Positions 1-7,270 of a stretch of DNA of 47,234 bases are shown here, in pieces. Made by a program: the position numbers and the translations under genes. Positions within the stretch are counted from its first letter, which is position 1; each line of letters opens with the position of its first letter. The DNA is taken from assembly GCA_902799665.1 (NCBI GenBank), contig CADCBK010000016.1:1-47234 (forward strand). The letters are read 5' to 3'. The notes under the pieces were generated by a model that had not been told where the DNA came from, made no database searches, and was given only the letters and a program-made list of their open reading frames with translations. This DNA is from an uncultured Spirochaetaceae bacterium (GTDB lineage Bacteria > Spirochaetota > Spirochaetia > Treponematales > Treponemataceae).

Positions 1-1
1 T

Positions 2-2194
2 GCCGATGTGAGCGGCCATACGGTAAATGTCATTGACGGGGCAAGGATTACTGATACTAGAGTATCTGGTGGTGTTGTTATAGGCAGTGATAGCGCCAAA
101 AATCCTAGCGCCAAAAATAATACTTTAAACATAGTTGGAGATACTACGACTGTTAATACTGCTCAGGGTGGATACTCATATCATGGCACAACCGTGGAGA
201 ACAAACTCGTGGTTCAAGGTGGTAATGTTAGTTATGCTTATGGCGGATACTCAAGTGATGGTAGTGCCACAGGTAACCAAGTTGTGGTTGAAAGTGGTAA
301 TGTTAAATATGGTGCTGTCGGCGGATATTCAAATCCAGGTGATGCCATAAGTAACAAAGTTGAAGTAAAAAGCGGCAAAGTAACAGGCGAAGGTTATTAT
401 TCTATGGCAGTTGCCGGCGGACAATCGTTCAAAGGTAATGCTAACTCAAACACAGTAGTGATCAGCGGCGGAGAAATTGGCACCAGTACTTACCACGTTT
501 ACGGTGGCTGGGCAGTTACCGGGAACGCTAACGGTAACGAAGTTACTGTGGAAGGAAATGCCGACATCAAAGGTAATGTTTACGGCGGCGCAAGCGACGC
601 GCGCGGAGCGGCCGGAAAGATCCTTAAAGTGACTGACGCCTCCGGCTCTCTTGAATACGAATACGGAAAGCTGGGCGAAGTGACAAAAGAGACAAGAACG
701 CTCGCCACGCACCTTAACGGAGAGAGCCAAACGGAAACCGCCGTCATGGAATACCGCTCGGATTATTTGGGCAGGATGCAGTGGATAGTCTACCCTGACG
801 GCGAAAAGATAACTTACGGCTACGACAAAGGCGGCCAGGTAACTAGTGTGTCTGGAGAACATTACGGGCACAGCTTTGAGTATGTCACCAACATTCTTTA
901 TGACCAATACGGCCAGAGAACGCGCATAGACTACGGCAACGGAACTTTCACAGAATACAGCTATGACCCCGCCCGCCGATGGCTTGACACGATAAAGACT
1001 GAAAACAAGTGGGGGCAGGCTTATCAGAACATAAGCTACAGCTTTGACGCTGTGGGCAATGTTCTTGGCTACGAGAACGATTGCCTTGACTCTGTGACCG
1101 GCAATTACCGGACAAAGCAAACTTACGGTTACGACAACCTGTACCAACTGATAAAGGTTGAGGGCAAAACGACATACAATCCGTATCGGTCAAGCGCGCC
1201 GGAGTTCAAGTCAAGTTACAGCCAGCTGTTTGACTTTGACTCTGACGGCCTGGGCAACATGACAAGCAAAGTTTCAACGGAAGCCGTGACGCCGCAAAAG
1301 ACGATCGGTGACAATTTGAATTATAGCTTCAACTATGTCTATGACGAAAAGTTCGCCCATCGCCTGACAAGCGCGGGCGACCGCCATTACCAATACGACG
1401 CCAACGGAAACATCATTTGCGAACAGGACGGAACCTTTGAAAGCGGCGGCGACGATGACTCATACCACAAAATCACGCAAGAAACTGAGGATGTGTATTC
1501 CACTGACTACGGCTGGGGCTTGTTCAAGGAGGATGACGCGAGCGGCTTGCATAAAAAGGCGCGGTACCGCAGGACTTACACATGGAACGAGAGGAACCAG
1601 CTTGTTTCCAGCGTGGACTCTAACTACAACACCGGCTATGTCTACGGACAGGACGGCCAAAGAAGCAACAAATACACGCAGTCGTCAGAAACGCTCTACT
1701 TCAACAAGATGTGGACGCGCCATACCGACAGCGGAAACAGCGTTTATGGCGGGCAGACGTCCAAGAACATCTATCTTGGCGAGACAAGAATTGTCACGAA
1801 GCTTAACAGCGGCAGCGATCCAACCTACCACGAGGAGCTCTACAAACAGTATTTCTACCATTCTGACCACCTAGGCTCGGCTAGCTTAATCTCAGACTAT
1901 AAAGGCGACGAGTATCAGCGCATAGAATACACGCCGTACGGCGAAACTTGGGTGGAAAAGACGCAAAACACGGGCCTTGAATATCTTCCTTACAAGTTCA
2001 CGGCAAAAGAACTAGACGAAGAGACCGGATTGTATTACTATGGAGCCAGGTACTTGGACCCCAAGTATTCGATGTGGATCTCCACCGACCCCGCCCTTGG
2101 AGATTATATCCCAAAAGCGCCAATAAACGAGGAGGCAAAGAAACATAACCAGAATCTGCCCGGCATGGGAGGAACAACCCTGTACGCTATATAG
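2..2194 (+). CDS. RHS/YD-repeat polymorphic toxin backbone, 5'-truncated by window edge
   Basis: The frame is open to the left edge; a GTG at 8 is only the first possible start inside the window, so the true start lies outside. About 195 N-terminal residues form repeats of the type GGYS-x-G-x-A-x-N-x-V-x-V-x-x-G, as in beta-helical adhesins. From about residue 200 the protein switches to YD/RHS repeats (DASGSLEYEYGKLGEV, YGYDNLYQL). It ends with the RHS-associated core motif (HLGSASLI, YTPYGE, YYYGARYLDPKYSMWISTDP, GDYIPKAP). RHS proteins form a secreted or surface cage around a C-terminal toxin. Here the reading frame breaks just after GMGG. The residues normally found between GMGG and NNPV (a VYHYAG-like segment) are missing and the frame then stops at 2192-2194. 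Family is confident; whether this copy works is not. Confidence 0.88.
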   Translation, partial: ADVSGHTVNVIDGARITDTRVSGGVVIGSDSAKNPSAKNNTLNIVGDTTTVNTAQGGYSYHGTTVENKLVVQGGNVSYAYGGYSSDGSATGNQVVVESGNVKYGAVGGYSNPGDAISNKVEVKSGKVTGEGYYSMAVAGGQSFKGNANSNTVVISGGEIGTSTYHVYGGWAVTGNANGNEVTVEGNADIKGNVYGGASDARGAAGKILKVTDASGSLEYEYGKLGEVTKETRTLATHLNGESQTETAVMEYRSDYLGRMQWIVYPDGEKITYGYDKGGQVTSVSGEHYGHSFEYVTNILYDQYGQRTRIDYGNGTFTEYSYDPARRWLDTIKTENKWGQAYQNISYSFDAVGNVLGYENDCLDSVTGNYRTKQTYGYDNLYQLIKVEGKTTYNPYRSSAPEFKSSYSQLFDFDSDGLGNMTSKVSTEAVTPQKTIGDNLNYSFNYVYDEKFAHRLTSAGDRHYQYDANGNIICEQDGTFESGGDDDSYHKITQETEDVYSTDYGWGLFKEDDASGLHKKARYRRTYTWNERNQLVSSVDSNYNTGYVYGQDGQRSNKYTQSSETLYFNKMWTRHTDSGNSVYGGQTSKNIYLGETRIVTKLNSGSDPTYHEELYKQYFYHSDHLGSASLISDYKGDEYQRIEYTPYGETWVEKTQNTGLEYLPYKFTAKELDEETGLYYYGARYLDPKYSMWISTDPALGDYIPKAPINEEAKKHNQNLPGMGGTTLYAI

Positions 2195-2217
2195 ACCCTG
2201 ATGGGCGGGAGCTGGGG

Positions 2218-2796
2218 ATGCCTATGGAAGCGCAGAAAAAACTCCAGATGCGTGCAATAAACTCCCATATGTCATTTAATGATTTTAATTACTTGCAAAG
2301 ATGCAAGACTGGCCCTGTGGACTTTCCTATAACAAGCATGCTAACTCAGAGAGTCGGAGGGTGCAAAAAGTATCCCGACGCATGCATATATTTTTCGGCA
2401 GTTGACGCTGTAATGATGGCTGGCTATAAGACCGACGGGTATTTCTCTGATTTAGCGGGCTTGGTTGATTCTACACGAGGAAACTTTACAGACATTGTCA
2501 AGTTGGTATTTGGCCTTGACGCGACATACAAGCCGTTGCCTTTAGGCTTGGACGAAGCATCCTTGAAAGAAACAATCGGCGACACCCCTGCCGTTCTCAT
2601 TTTTGGCCAGGATGTTTTTTGGGAAAATGGAAATATAAATGAACGGCACGGCATAGGTTATCATAATGGCGTTCTATTTGAACCATATTATGGCATAGAA
2701 TCTGAGAACATAGAAAAAATACGGGGTAGTAAAAGTTCATGCAAATTGACAGATTACATAGGAGGATTCTATTTTGAGATTCAAAAAGATGAATAA
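2218..2796 (+). CDS. Out-of-frame RHS C-terminal toxin tip, possibly papain-like
   Basis: This frame actually begins upstream at 2173, where it reads NNPVRYIDPDGREL, the hallmark end of an RHS core. It is therefore the severed tip of the preceding gene, shifted into another frame. An internal ATG at 2218 has a purine-rich GGGAG six bases upstream, so it might be translated alone. The 192 residues after that ATG resemble no family I can name with confidence. A Cys in DACIYFSAVDAV and a His in RHGIGYHNGVLFEPYYG have the spacing and context of papain-like cysteine peptidase or transglutaminase-fold toxins, but this is a weak reading. The stop lies inside the next gene (23-base overlap), as expected for a toxin followed by its immunity gene. 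Confidence 0.6.
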   Translation: MPMEAQKKLQMRAINSHMSFNDFNYLQRCKTGPVDFPITSMLTQRVGGCKKYPDACIYFSAVDAVMMAGYKTDGYFSDLAGLVDSTRGNFTDIVKLVFGLDATYKPLPLGLDEASLKETIGDTPAVLIFGQDVFWENGNINERHGIGYHNGVLFEPYYGIESENIEKIRGSKSSCKLTDYIGGFYFEIQKDE

Positions 2797-3376
2797 TATA
2801 CGATATGTCGCGTTATTTGGAGTTTTAGTTCTTTGCACTTTCTGTTTTTCGCTTTCATACGCAAAGAGTTACAAAGAAAACATAACTGTTGAGATTTATG
2901 AAAAAGAAATAAAAATCAATAATAAACACTGTCGTTTAATTGGGAAAAAAGCAAACGAATTAAGACAAGCTTTTGGCGAACCAGACTTCATTTCAGGCAC
3001 TTTTGGCGGATTTGATTATTTTTATTATGATTATGACATTAGTCCTATAGTAAAAGACGACAACAATATAGAATCCATTGATTTTTGTTTTTATAACCTA
3101 AAAGAATTTATTGAGAATCATAAATACGAGAAAGGAAGGATTAGCGGCGTGAATGTTGACGGCCTTTTTCTTACTCCGAATAGCAAATATGAAGACATAT
3201 CAAATTTGCTATTCAATAAAAAAATTATTTGCAAAAAAAAAGAAAACAGAACGTCATTTATTATTGCTGTGGATGATTTTAAAGGGAAATATTTATTTAT
3301 GAGATTTGATAAAGAGAATGAAAATAAAATTCTAAACATCACCATTGCGGAGGCTTATGTTTTCACAAAAAAATAG
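2774..3376 (+). CDS. Exported small protein, candidate immunity to the RHS tip
   Basis: The TTG start at 2774 is chosen because GGAGG (2761-2765) stands eight bases upstream; the in-frame ATG at 2789 has no comparable site. The N-terminus is a Sec signal peptide (basic RFKK, hydrophobic ALFGVLVLCTFCFSLSYA, cleavage near AKS). A segment GKKANELRQAFGEPD resembles the start of SmpA/OmlA-like domains, where a small domain binds partner proteins. The gene overlaps the toxin tip by 23 bases and is much more AT-rich than the RHS backbone, which is typical of exchangeable tip/immunity cassettes. If it is the immunity protein, its export signal implies that the toxin acts in the periplasm or from outside. 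The immunity role is inferred from position only. Confidence 0.6.
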   Translation: MRFKKMNNIRYVALFGVLVLCTFCFSLSYAKSYKENITVEIYEKEIKINNKHCRLIGKKANELRQAFGEPDFISGTFGGFDYFYYDYDISPIVKDDNNIESIDFCFYNLKEFIENHKYEKGRISGVNVDGLFLTPNSKYEDISNLLFNKKIICKKKENRTSFIIAVDDFKGKYLFMRFDKENENKILNITIAEAYVFTKK

Positions 3377-3410
3377 AAAATCAACTATTTACGCCATACC
3401 CCCACATATA

Positions 3411-3468
3411 GCGTTTTTCGCCGCCCGCAAAACGCAGGCCTCATTTCCCATCAATAGCAATTGATGGG
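3411..3468 (+). other. Two adjacent hairpins behind the RHS cassette
   Basis: GCGTTTT (3411-3417) pairs with AAAACGC (3429-3435). Then CCCATCAAT (3447-3455) pairs perfectly with ATTGATGGG (3460-3468) around a four-base AGCA loop. Neither has a T-tract on either strand, so they are not classical terminators. They lie in the 147-base gap before the acyl-CoA ligase and may end or protect the RHS transcript. Confidence 0.4.
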
Positions 3469-3488
3469 AGGTAATAATAACTTTGCCT

Positions 3489-3517
3489 TTGCCAAATCGC
3501 GTTTTATGTGATACAAT
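3489..3517 (+). promoter_or_regulatory. Sigma-70 promoter of the acyl-CoA ligase, leaderless geometry
   Basis: TTGCCA (3489-3494), a 17-base spacer and TACAAT (3512-3517) preceded by TGA (extended -10). Six bases separate the -10 from the ATG at 3524, so transcription should begin at or next to the start codon. No Shine-Dalgarno site is present. Confidence 0.6.
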
Positions 3518-3523
3518 ATTTAT

Positions 3524-5161
3524 ATGGCAATCACAGAATTTTTGGAAAAAAACCGCAAGCTTTACGGCGACGAAGTCGCTTTGGTAGAAGTCAATCCTGA
3601 ACAAGAAGAAACGCGAAAAATAACTTGGAAAGACTACGACTTGATTCAGCCGACCGACAAGACCTTTTACCGCCGTGAAATCACTTGGCGCGTCTTTGAC
3701 GAAAAGGCCAACCGCATGGCCAACATGCTTTTGGCGCGGGGAATAAAGCGCGGCGACAAGGTTGCCATTTTGATGATGAACTGCCTTGAATGGCTTCCGA
3801 TTTACTTTGGCGTCTTAAAGTCGGGCGCGATTGTAGTTCCGATGAATTTTAGGTATTCCGCCGACGAAATTTTGTATTGCGCCGACTTGGCCGAAGTTGA
3901 CGTATTGCTTTTTGGGCCGGAATTTATCGGCCGCGTTGAGCAGATAGAGGAAAAGCTTAACAAGAACCGCCTTTTGATTTATGTTGGCGAAAACTGCCCG
4001 ACTTTTGCCGAAAGCTACCGCGAGCTGGTGGCCGACTACCCCAGCAAGGCGCCGGGAATTGAGCTTAAAGACGACGACGACGCGGCCATTTATTTTTCAA
4101 GCGGAACGACTGGTTTTCCAAAAGCGATTTTGCACACCCACCGCGCGCTTACGCACGCCGCGCTTGTCGAGCAAAAGCACCATTCGACAAGCCGCTCGGA
4201 CTGTTTTTTGTGCATTCCGCCGCTCTATCACACCGGCGCCAAAATGCACTGGTTTGGCTCGTTGGTGTCTGGAAGCCGCGCCGTTTTGTTAAAGGGAACA
4301 AAGCCCGAATACATTTTGGGCGCCGTAAGCCGCGAAAAATGCACGATAGTTTGGCTATTGGTTCCGTGGGCGCAGGACATCCTTGACGCTTTGGACAGCG
4401 GAAAGATAAAAGCGGCTGACTACCAGCTGGACCAATGGCGCTTGATGCACATCGGCGCCCAACCCGTTCCGCCAAGCCTTGTAAAGCATTGGCTGGAATA
4501 TTTTCCCAAGCACCAGTACGACACCAATTACGGCTTGTCCGAAAGCATCGGCCCTGGCTGCGTTCACCTTGGAGTGGAAAACACGCGCAAAGTCGGCGCG
4601 ATTGGCGTGCCCGGCTACGGCTGGGAATGCAAGATTGTCGACAATGAGACAGGCAAGGAAGTTGAGAAGGGCCAGGCTGGAATCCTTTATGTCAAAGGCC
4701 CCGGCGTGATGAAGGAATACTTTAACAACCCGGAGGCTACGGCGGAAGTCCTTCACGACGGCTGGCTTGACACCGGCGACGTCGCGATGCAAGACCCCGA
4801 AGGCTTTTACTACCTTGTTGACCGCGCCAAGGACGTCATCGTTTGCGGCGGCGAAAACTTGTATCCAGTGCAGATAGAAGACTTTTTGCGCAAGAACGAA
4901 AAGATTAACGACGTCGCGGTCATAGGGCTTCCCGACAAGCGTTTGGGCGAAATCGCGGGCGCCGTCATTCAGCTAAAGGAAGGCATGACCGCCACCGAAG
5001 AGGAAATCAACGAATTTTGCTTGGAGCTTCCGCGCTACAAGAGGCCGCGCAAAATCATTTTCGCGCCGGTTCCTCGAAACCCGACGGGCAAAATCGAAAA
5101 GCCAAAGCTGCGCAAAATCTACGGCCAAGAGCATTTGGTGGCCTTTGAGAACAAAAACTAA
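3524..5161 (+). CDS. AMP-forming acyl-CoA synthetase (fatty-acid/acid:CoA ligase)
   Basis: The 545-residue protein belongs to the ANL adenylating superfamily. It should activate a carboxylic acid with ATP to an acyl-adenylate and pass it to CoA in the cytoplasm. Visible core motifs are the phosphate loop SSGTTGFPK (about residues 191-199), YGLSESIG (about 336), WLDTGDVA and the hinge region YYLVDRAKDVIVCGGENLYP (about 415-450), and the C-terminal catalytic lysine in NPTGKIEK (about 520). All are intact and the length is normal for the family. The substrate cannot be read from sequence; medium- or long-chain fatty acids are the default guess. Its stop overlaps the stop of the convergent gene on the other strand (TAA 5159-5161 against TAG 5158-5160), so no terminator separates them. 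Confidence 0.9.
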   Translation: MAITEFLEKNRKLYGDEVALVEVNPEQEETRKITWKDYDLIQPTDKTFYRREITWRVFDEKANRMANMLLARGIKRGDKVAILMMNCLEWLPIYFGVLKSGAIVVPMNFRYSADEILYCADLAEVDVLLFGPEFIGRVEQIEEKLNKNRLLIYVGENCPTFAESYRELVADYPSKAPGIELKDDDDAAIYFSSGTTGFPKAILHTHRALTHAALVEQKHHSTSRSDCFLCIPPLYHTGAKMHWFGSLVSGSRAVLLKGTKPEYILGAVSREKCTIVWLLVPWAQDILDALDSGKIKAADYQLDQWRLMHIGAQPVPPSLVKHWLEYFPKHQYDTNYGLSESIGPGCVHLGVENTRKVGAIGVPGYGWECKIVDNETGKEVEKGQAGILYVKGPGVMKEYFNNPEATAEVLHDGWLDTGDVAMQDPEGFYYLVDRAKDVIVCGGENLYPVQIEDFLRKNEKINDVAVIGLPDKRLGEIAGAVIQLKEGMTATEEEINEFCLELPRYKRPRKIIFAPVPRNPTGKIEKPKLRKIYGQEHLVAFENKN

Positions 5162-7194
5162 GCTTTCTTTTGCACGGCGGCGCGGATTGCCGCGGCAAAG
5201 AGGGAGTCTTGGTCTTCGCGCGGCTCCACCGAGAAGGCTGGCTCTTGCGTGCCGGGAACCGTGCGGTAAATCTTTCGCGAATCGGCTTTGTAGGCCGGCG
5301 AAGAGCGCGAGTTGATCCACCAGTCAAGGACAGAGATAATGCATGAAATGTATTTTATTAAGTTGGCGTTGCTGGCCGTCGTGTTTTCGCTTTTGTCCTT
5401 TGCGTTTAGAAGAACGTCGATTCGCTTTGAAATCGGCGAAGTAATCTCAAAGTCATAGTGGGCCCAAGGATTGTTAAGGCCGCCGATGGTTCCGCGGTTC
5501 TTTTCGCTTTGGGAGATTTGTTTTGTCATGTCGTTGAAGGCGTCGCGCAAGAACGCCGTTCTGATGAACAAAGCCAAGTACTTGTTGTTGTTGATCGGGC
5601 GTTCCAACAAAAGCTGCTCAAAACTAAAGTGCGGAAGGAAGCTGTATTTTGTAAGCCAAAGAATGTCGGTGACGCATTTTTTGCCCGCGCGGGTCGTTAT
5701 GTAGTTGGCCTGCGTGTAGGTTTGGTTTACAAGCTGCTTTAACTGCTCGCCGTAATCGCGGCTAAAGAGGGTGTCTACGTAAACGGGCCATTCGCTAAGC
5801 GCTTTTGTAAGGTTGTCTTCGCGTGAAGTAAAAGTTGGATTGCCTTCGACATTGAACTGCATTTTGTTGCAGGCGCGGAAAAGGTCTTGCAAAATTTCGC
5901 AAAGAATGATTGTTATTTGGAGCGGATTTTCCGGCGCCAGCATCAAGTAGGCTTCGTCAAAGTCATAGAGCGGATCAAAGTAGGGCCACATGTCAGGGAA
6001 TGTGTCCAGTTTTTTAAATCCCGCTCCGGGGAAAAGGCGGTCCAAAAGAGCGATGCCTTTTTCGACAATTTCGTTTTGCGACGCTTCGGCCTTTTCTTGC
6101 TCTTTCTTTTTTTCTTCCGCCTCTTTTGCTTTGTTTTCGGCTTCCTTCGCTTTGCGAACCTCTTCCGGGTCAACTTTCTTTTCAGGCAAAAGGAGGTCAA
6201 ATTTTTTGAGGCCTAAAAAATTCAATATTGTTGAAACTTGCGCGACAAAAAAATGCGGGAATTCGTCGTAAGGCGTGCCGCACATTCTCATCAACAGCGG
6301 ATAAAGGCCTTTGATGATTCGCGTGTAAAGGTACATCCATTCTGTAATGGCTTCTTTGGCTAGGCGCGAAAATTTGTCTTTGTCTGCGTTAGGATAATGC
6401 AGCAAGTCTGCGTAAATCTCTTTTATTGAGCGAGCTACAGCAGGCTCTCCGATATAGTGAACGGTTATCAACATTCTGTATACTGATTTTACGAAAGGAA
6501 GCAAATCAGCTACAACGGGAGTGTCTTGCAAGGTCTCTAGGTTGACATAAGCGAGTTTTGCGTCTTTTGTTGACCATTCAGAAACTTTTCGCAAAAAGCG
6601 AAATTTCAATTCTGTTTCATTTTGAACGCGAGCCTTGTAGGTATCGGGAGAAAACTGGATTATAGACTTGATTACGGTTATAAAGGCATTGATATGGTCA
6701 AGGTGGGCTTTTAATGTTATTTCCGCGAATTCCGGTATTACTTTTTCAGAACCGTCTTTGGATAGTTTTTTAATGAAGTTGAATAGGCCGTAATTGGGCT
6801 TTATCGCAAAGGCGTCGCTCATCATAAGCCTGTCGATTTTTGCGTTGTCTTTGGAAGATATTTGCGGAAGGTTGGCTGCCCGCGTTACTTTTTTCTTTGG
6901 CTCGGCGAACGTCGGATTTGAGGCGCTGGAAGACGCTCCGCCAGAAGAAGAGCTTTTTCCTGAGGAAGTTGAAACGTTTGTCGGCCTGACGACGCGATGG
7001 CTTGGCGCGCGCTTGGGCAGCTTTGAGTAGTCGATGGGCACGGATTTTTCAGTCATAATCTCGCCGCCCAAGACTTTTGTCATGCGCTCGGCTTCTTCCT
7101 TGTCAATCGCGCCGATGTTCTTGCGAGTAGCGTCCAATGTGCCTGGCTCCCAAACCGCCTTGGGCTTGGAAGGACCTGAAAAATCCTCTGCCAT
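5158..7194 (-). CDS. Large conserved-looking hypothetical protein, coiled-coil segment
   Basis: I do not recognise a named domain. The ATG at 7194 is preferred over the GTG at 7200 because the -10 TATAAT (7203-7208) would place transcription start near 7196, downstream of the GTG. The 678 residues start with a low-complexity linker rich in Ser, Gly, Ala and Lys (about 60-105). A long helical region follows, then a highly charged Lys/Glu coiled coil (around 'EEVRKAKEAENKAKEAEEKK', about 340-370) and a helical C-terminal half. No signal peptide or membrane segment is seen, so it is probably cytoplasmic. It lies between acyl-CoA ligase (convergent) and polA (same direction, upstream). Its size and clean promoter suggest an expressed lineage-specific protein. 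Confidence 0.8.
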   Translation of the reverse strand: MAEDFSGPSKPKAVWEPGTLDATRKNIGAIDKEEAERMTKVLGGEIMTEKSVPIDYSKLPKRAPSHRVVRPTNVSTSSGKSSSSGGASSSASNPTFAEPKKKVTRAANLPQISSKDNAKIDRLMMSDAFAIKPNYGLFNFIKKLSKDGSEKVIPEFAEITLKAHLDHINAFITVIKSIIQFSPDTYKARVQNETELKFRFLRKVSEWSTKDAKLAYVNLETLQDTPVVADLLPFVKSVYRMLITVHYIGEPAVARSIKEIYADLLHYPNADKDKFSRLAKEAITEWMYLYTRIIKGLYPLLMRMCGTPYDEFPHFFVAQVSTILNFLGLKKFDLLLPEKKVDPEEVRKAKEAENKAKEAEEKKKEQEKAEASQNEIVEKGIALLDRLFPGAGFKKLDTFPDMWPYFDPLYDFDEAYLMLAPENPLQITIILCEILQDLFRACNKMQFNVEGNPTFTSREDNLTKALSEWPVYVDTLFSRDYGEQLKQLVNQTYTQANYITTRAGKKCVTDILWLTKYSFLPHFSFEQLLLERPINNNKYLALFIRTAFLRDAFNDMTKQISQSEKNRGTIGGLNNPWAHYDFEITSPISKRIDVLLNAKDKSENTTASNANLIKYISCIISVLDWWINSRSSPAYKADSRKIYRTVPGTQEPAFSVEPREDQDSLFAAAIRAAVQKKA

Positions 7195-7202
7195 ATCCAC
7201 AT

Positions 7203-7231
7203 ATTATAACACACTTCGCGTGTTTTTGCAA
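7203..7231 (-). promoter_or_regulatory. Sigma-70 promoter of the large hypothetical gene
   Basis: Read on the minus strand: TTGCAA (7226-7231), a 17-base spacer and TATAAT (7203-7208), with a TGT just before the -10. The ATG follows eight bases after the -10, leaving a leader of about two bases and no Shine-Dalgarno site. Confidence 0.65.
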
Positions 7232-7270
7232 ATAAGAAATTATTGACGTTCGCGGCTCGCGCCGCGCGGC

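Noticed and set aside
446..1147. Antisense frame of 233 codons opposite the RHS gene
   Set aside because: Repeat-rich RHS sequence commonly leaves open antisense frames; no SD, promoter or domain supports it.
3447..3468. The perfect hairpin as a terminator
   Set aside because: No T-tract follows on either strand, so it is listed only as a hairpin.
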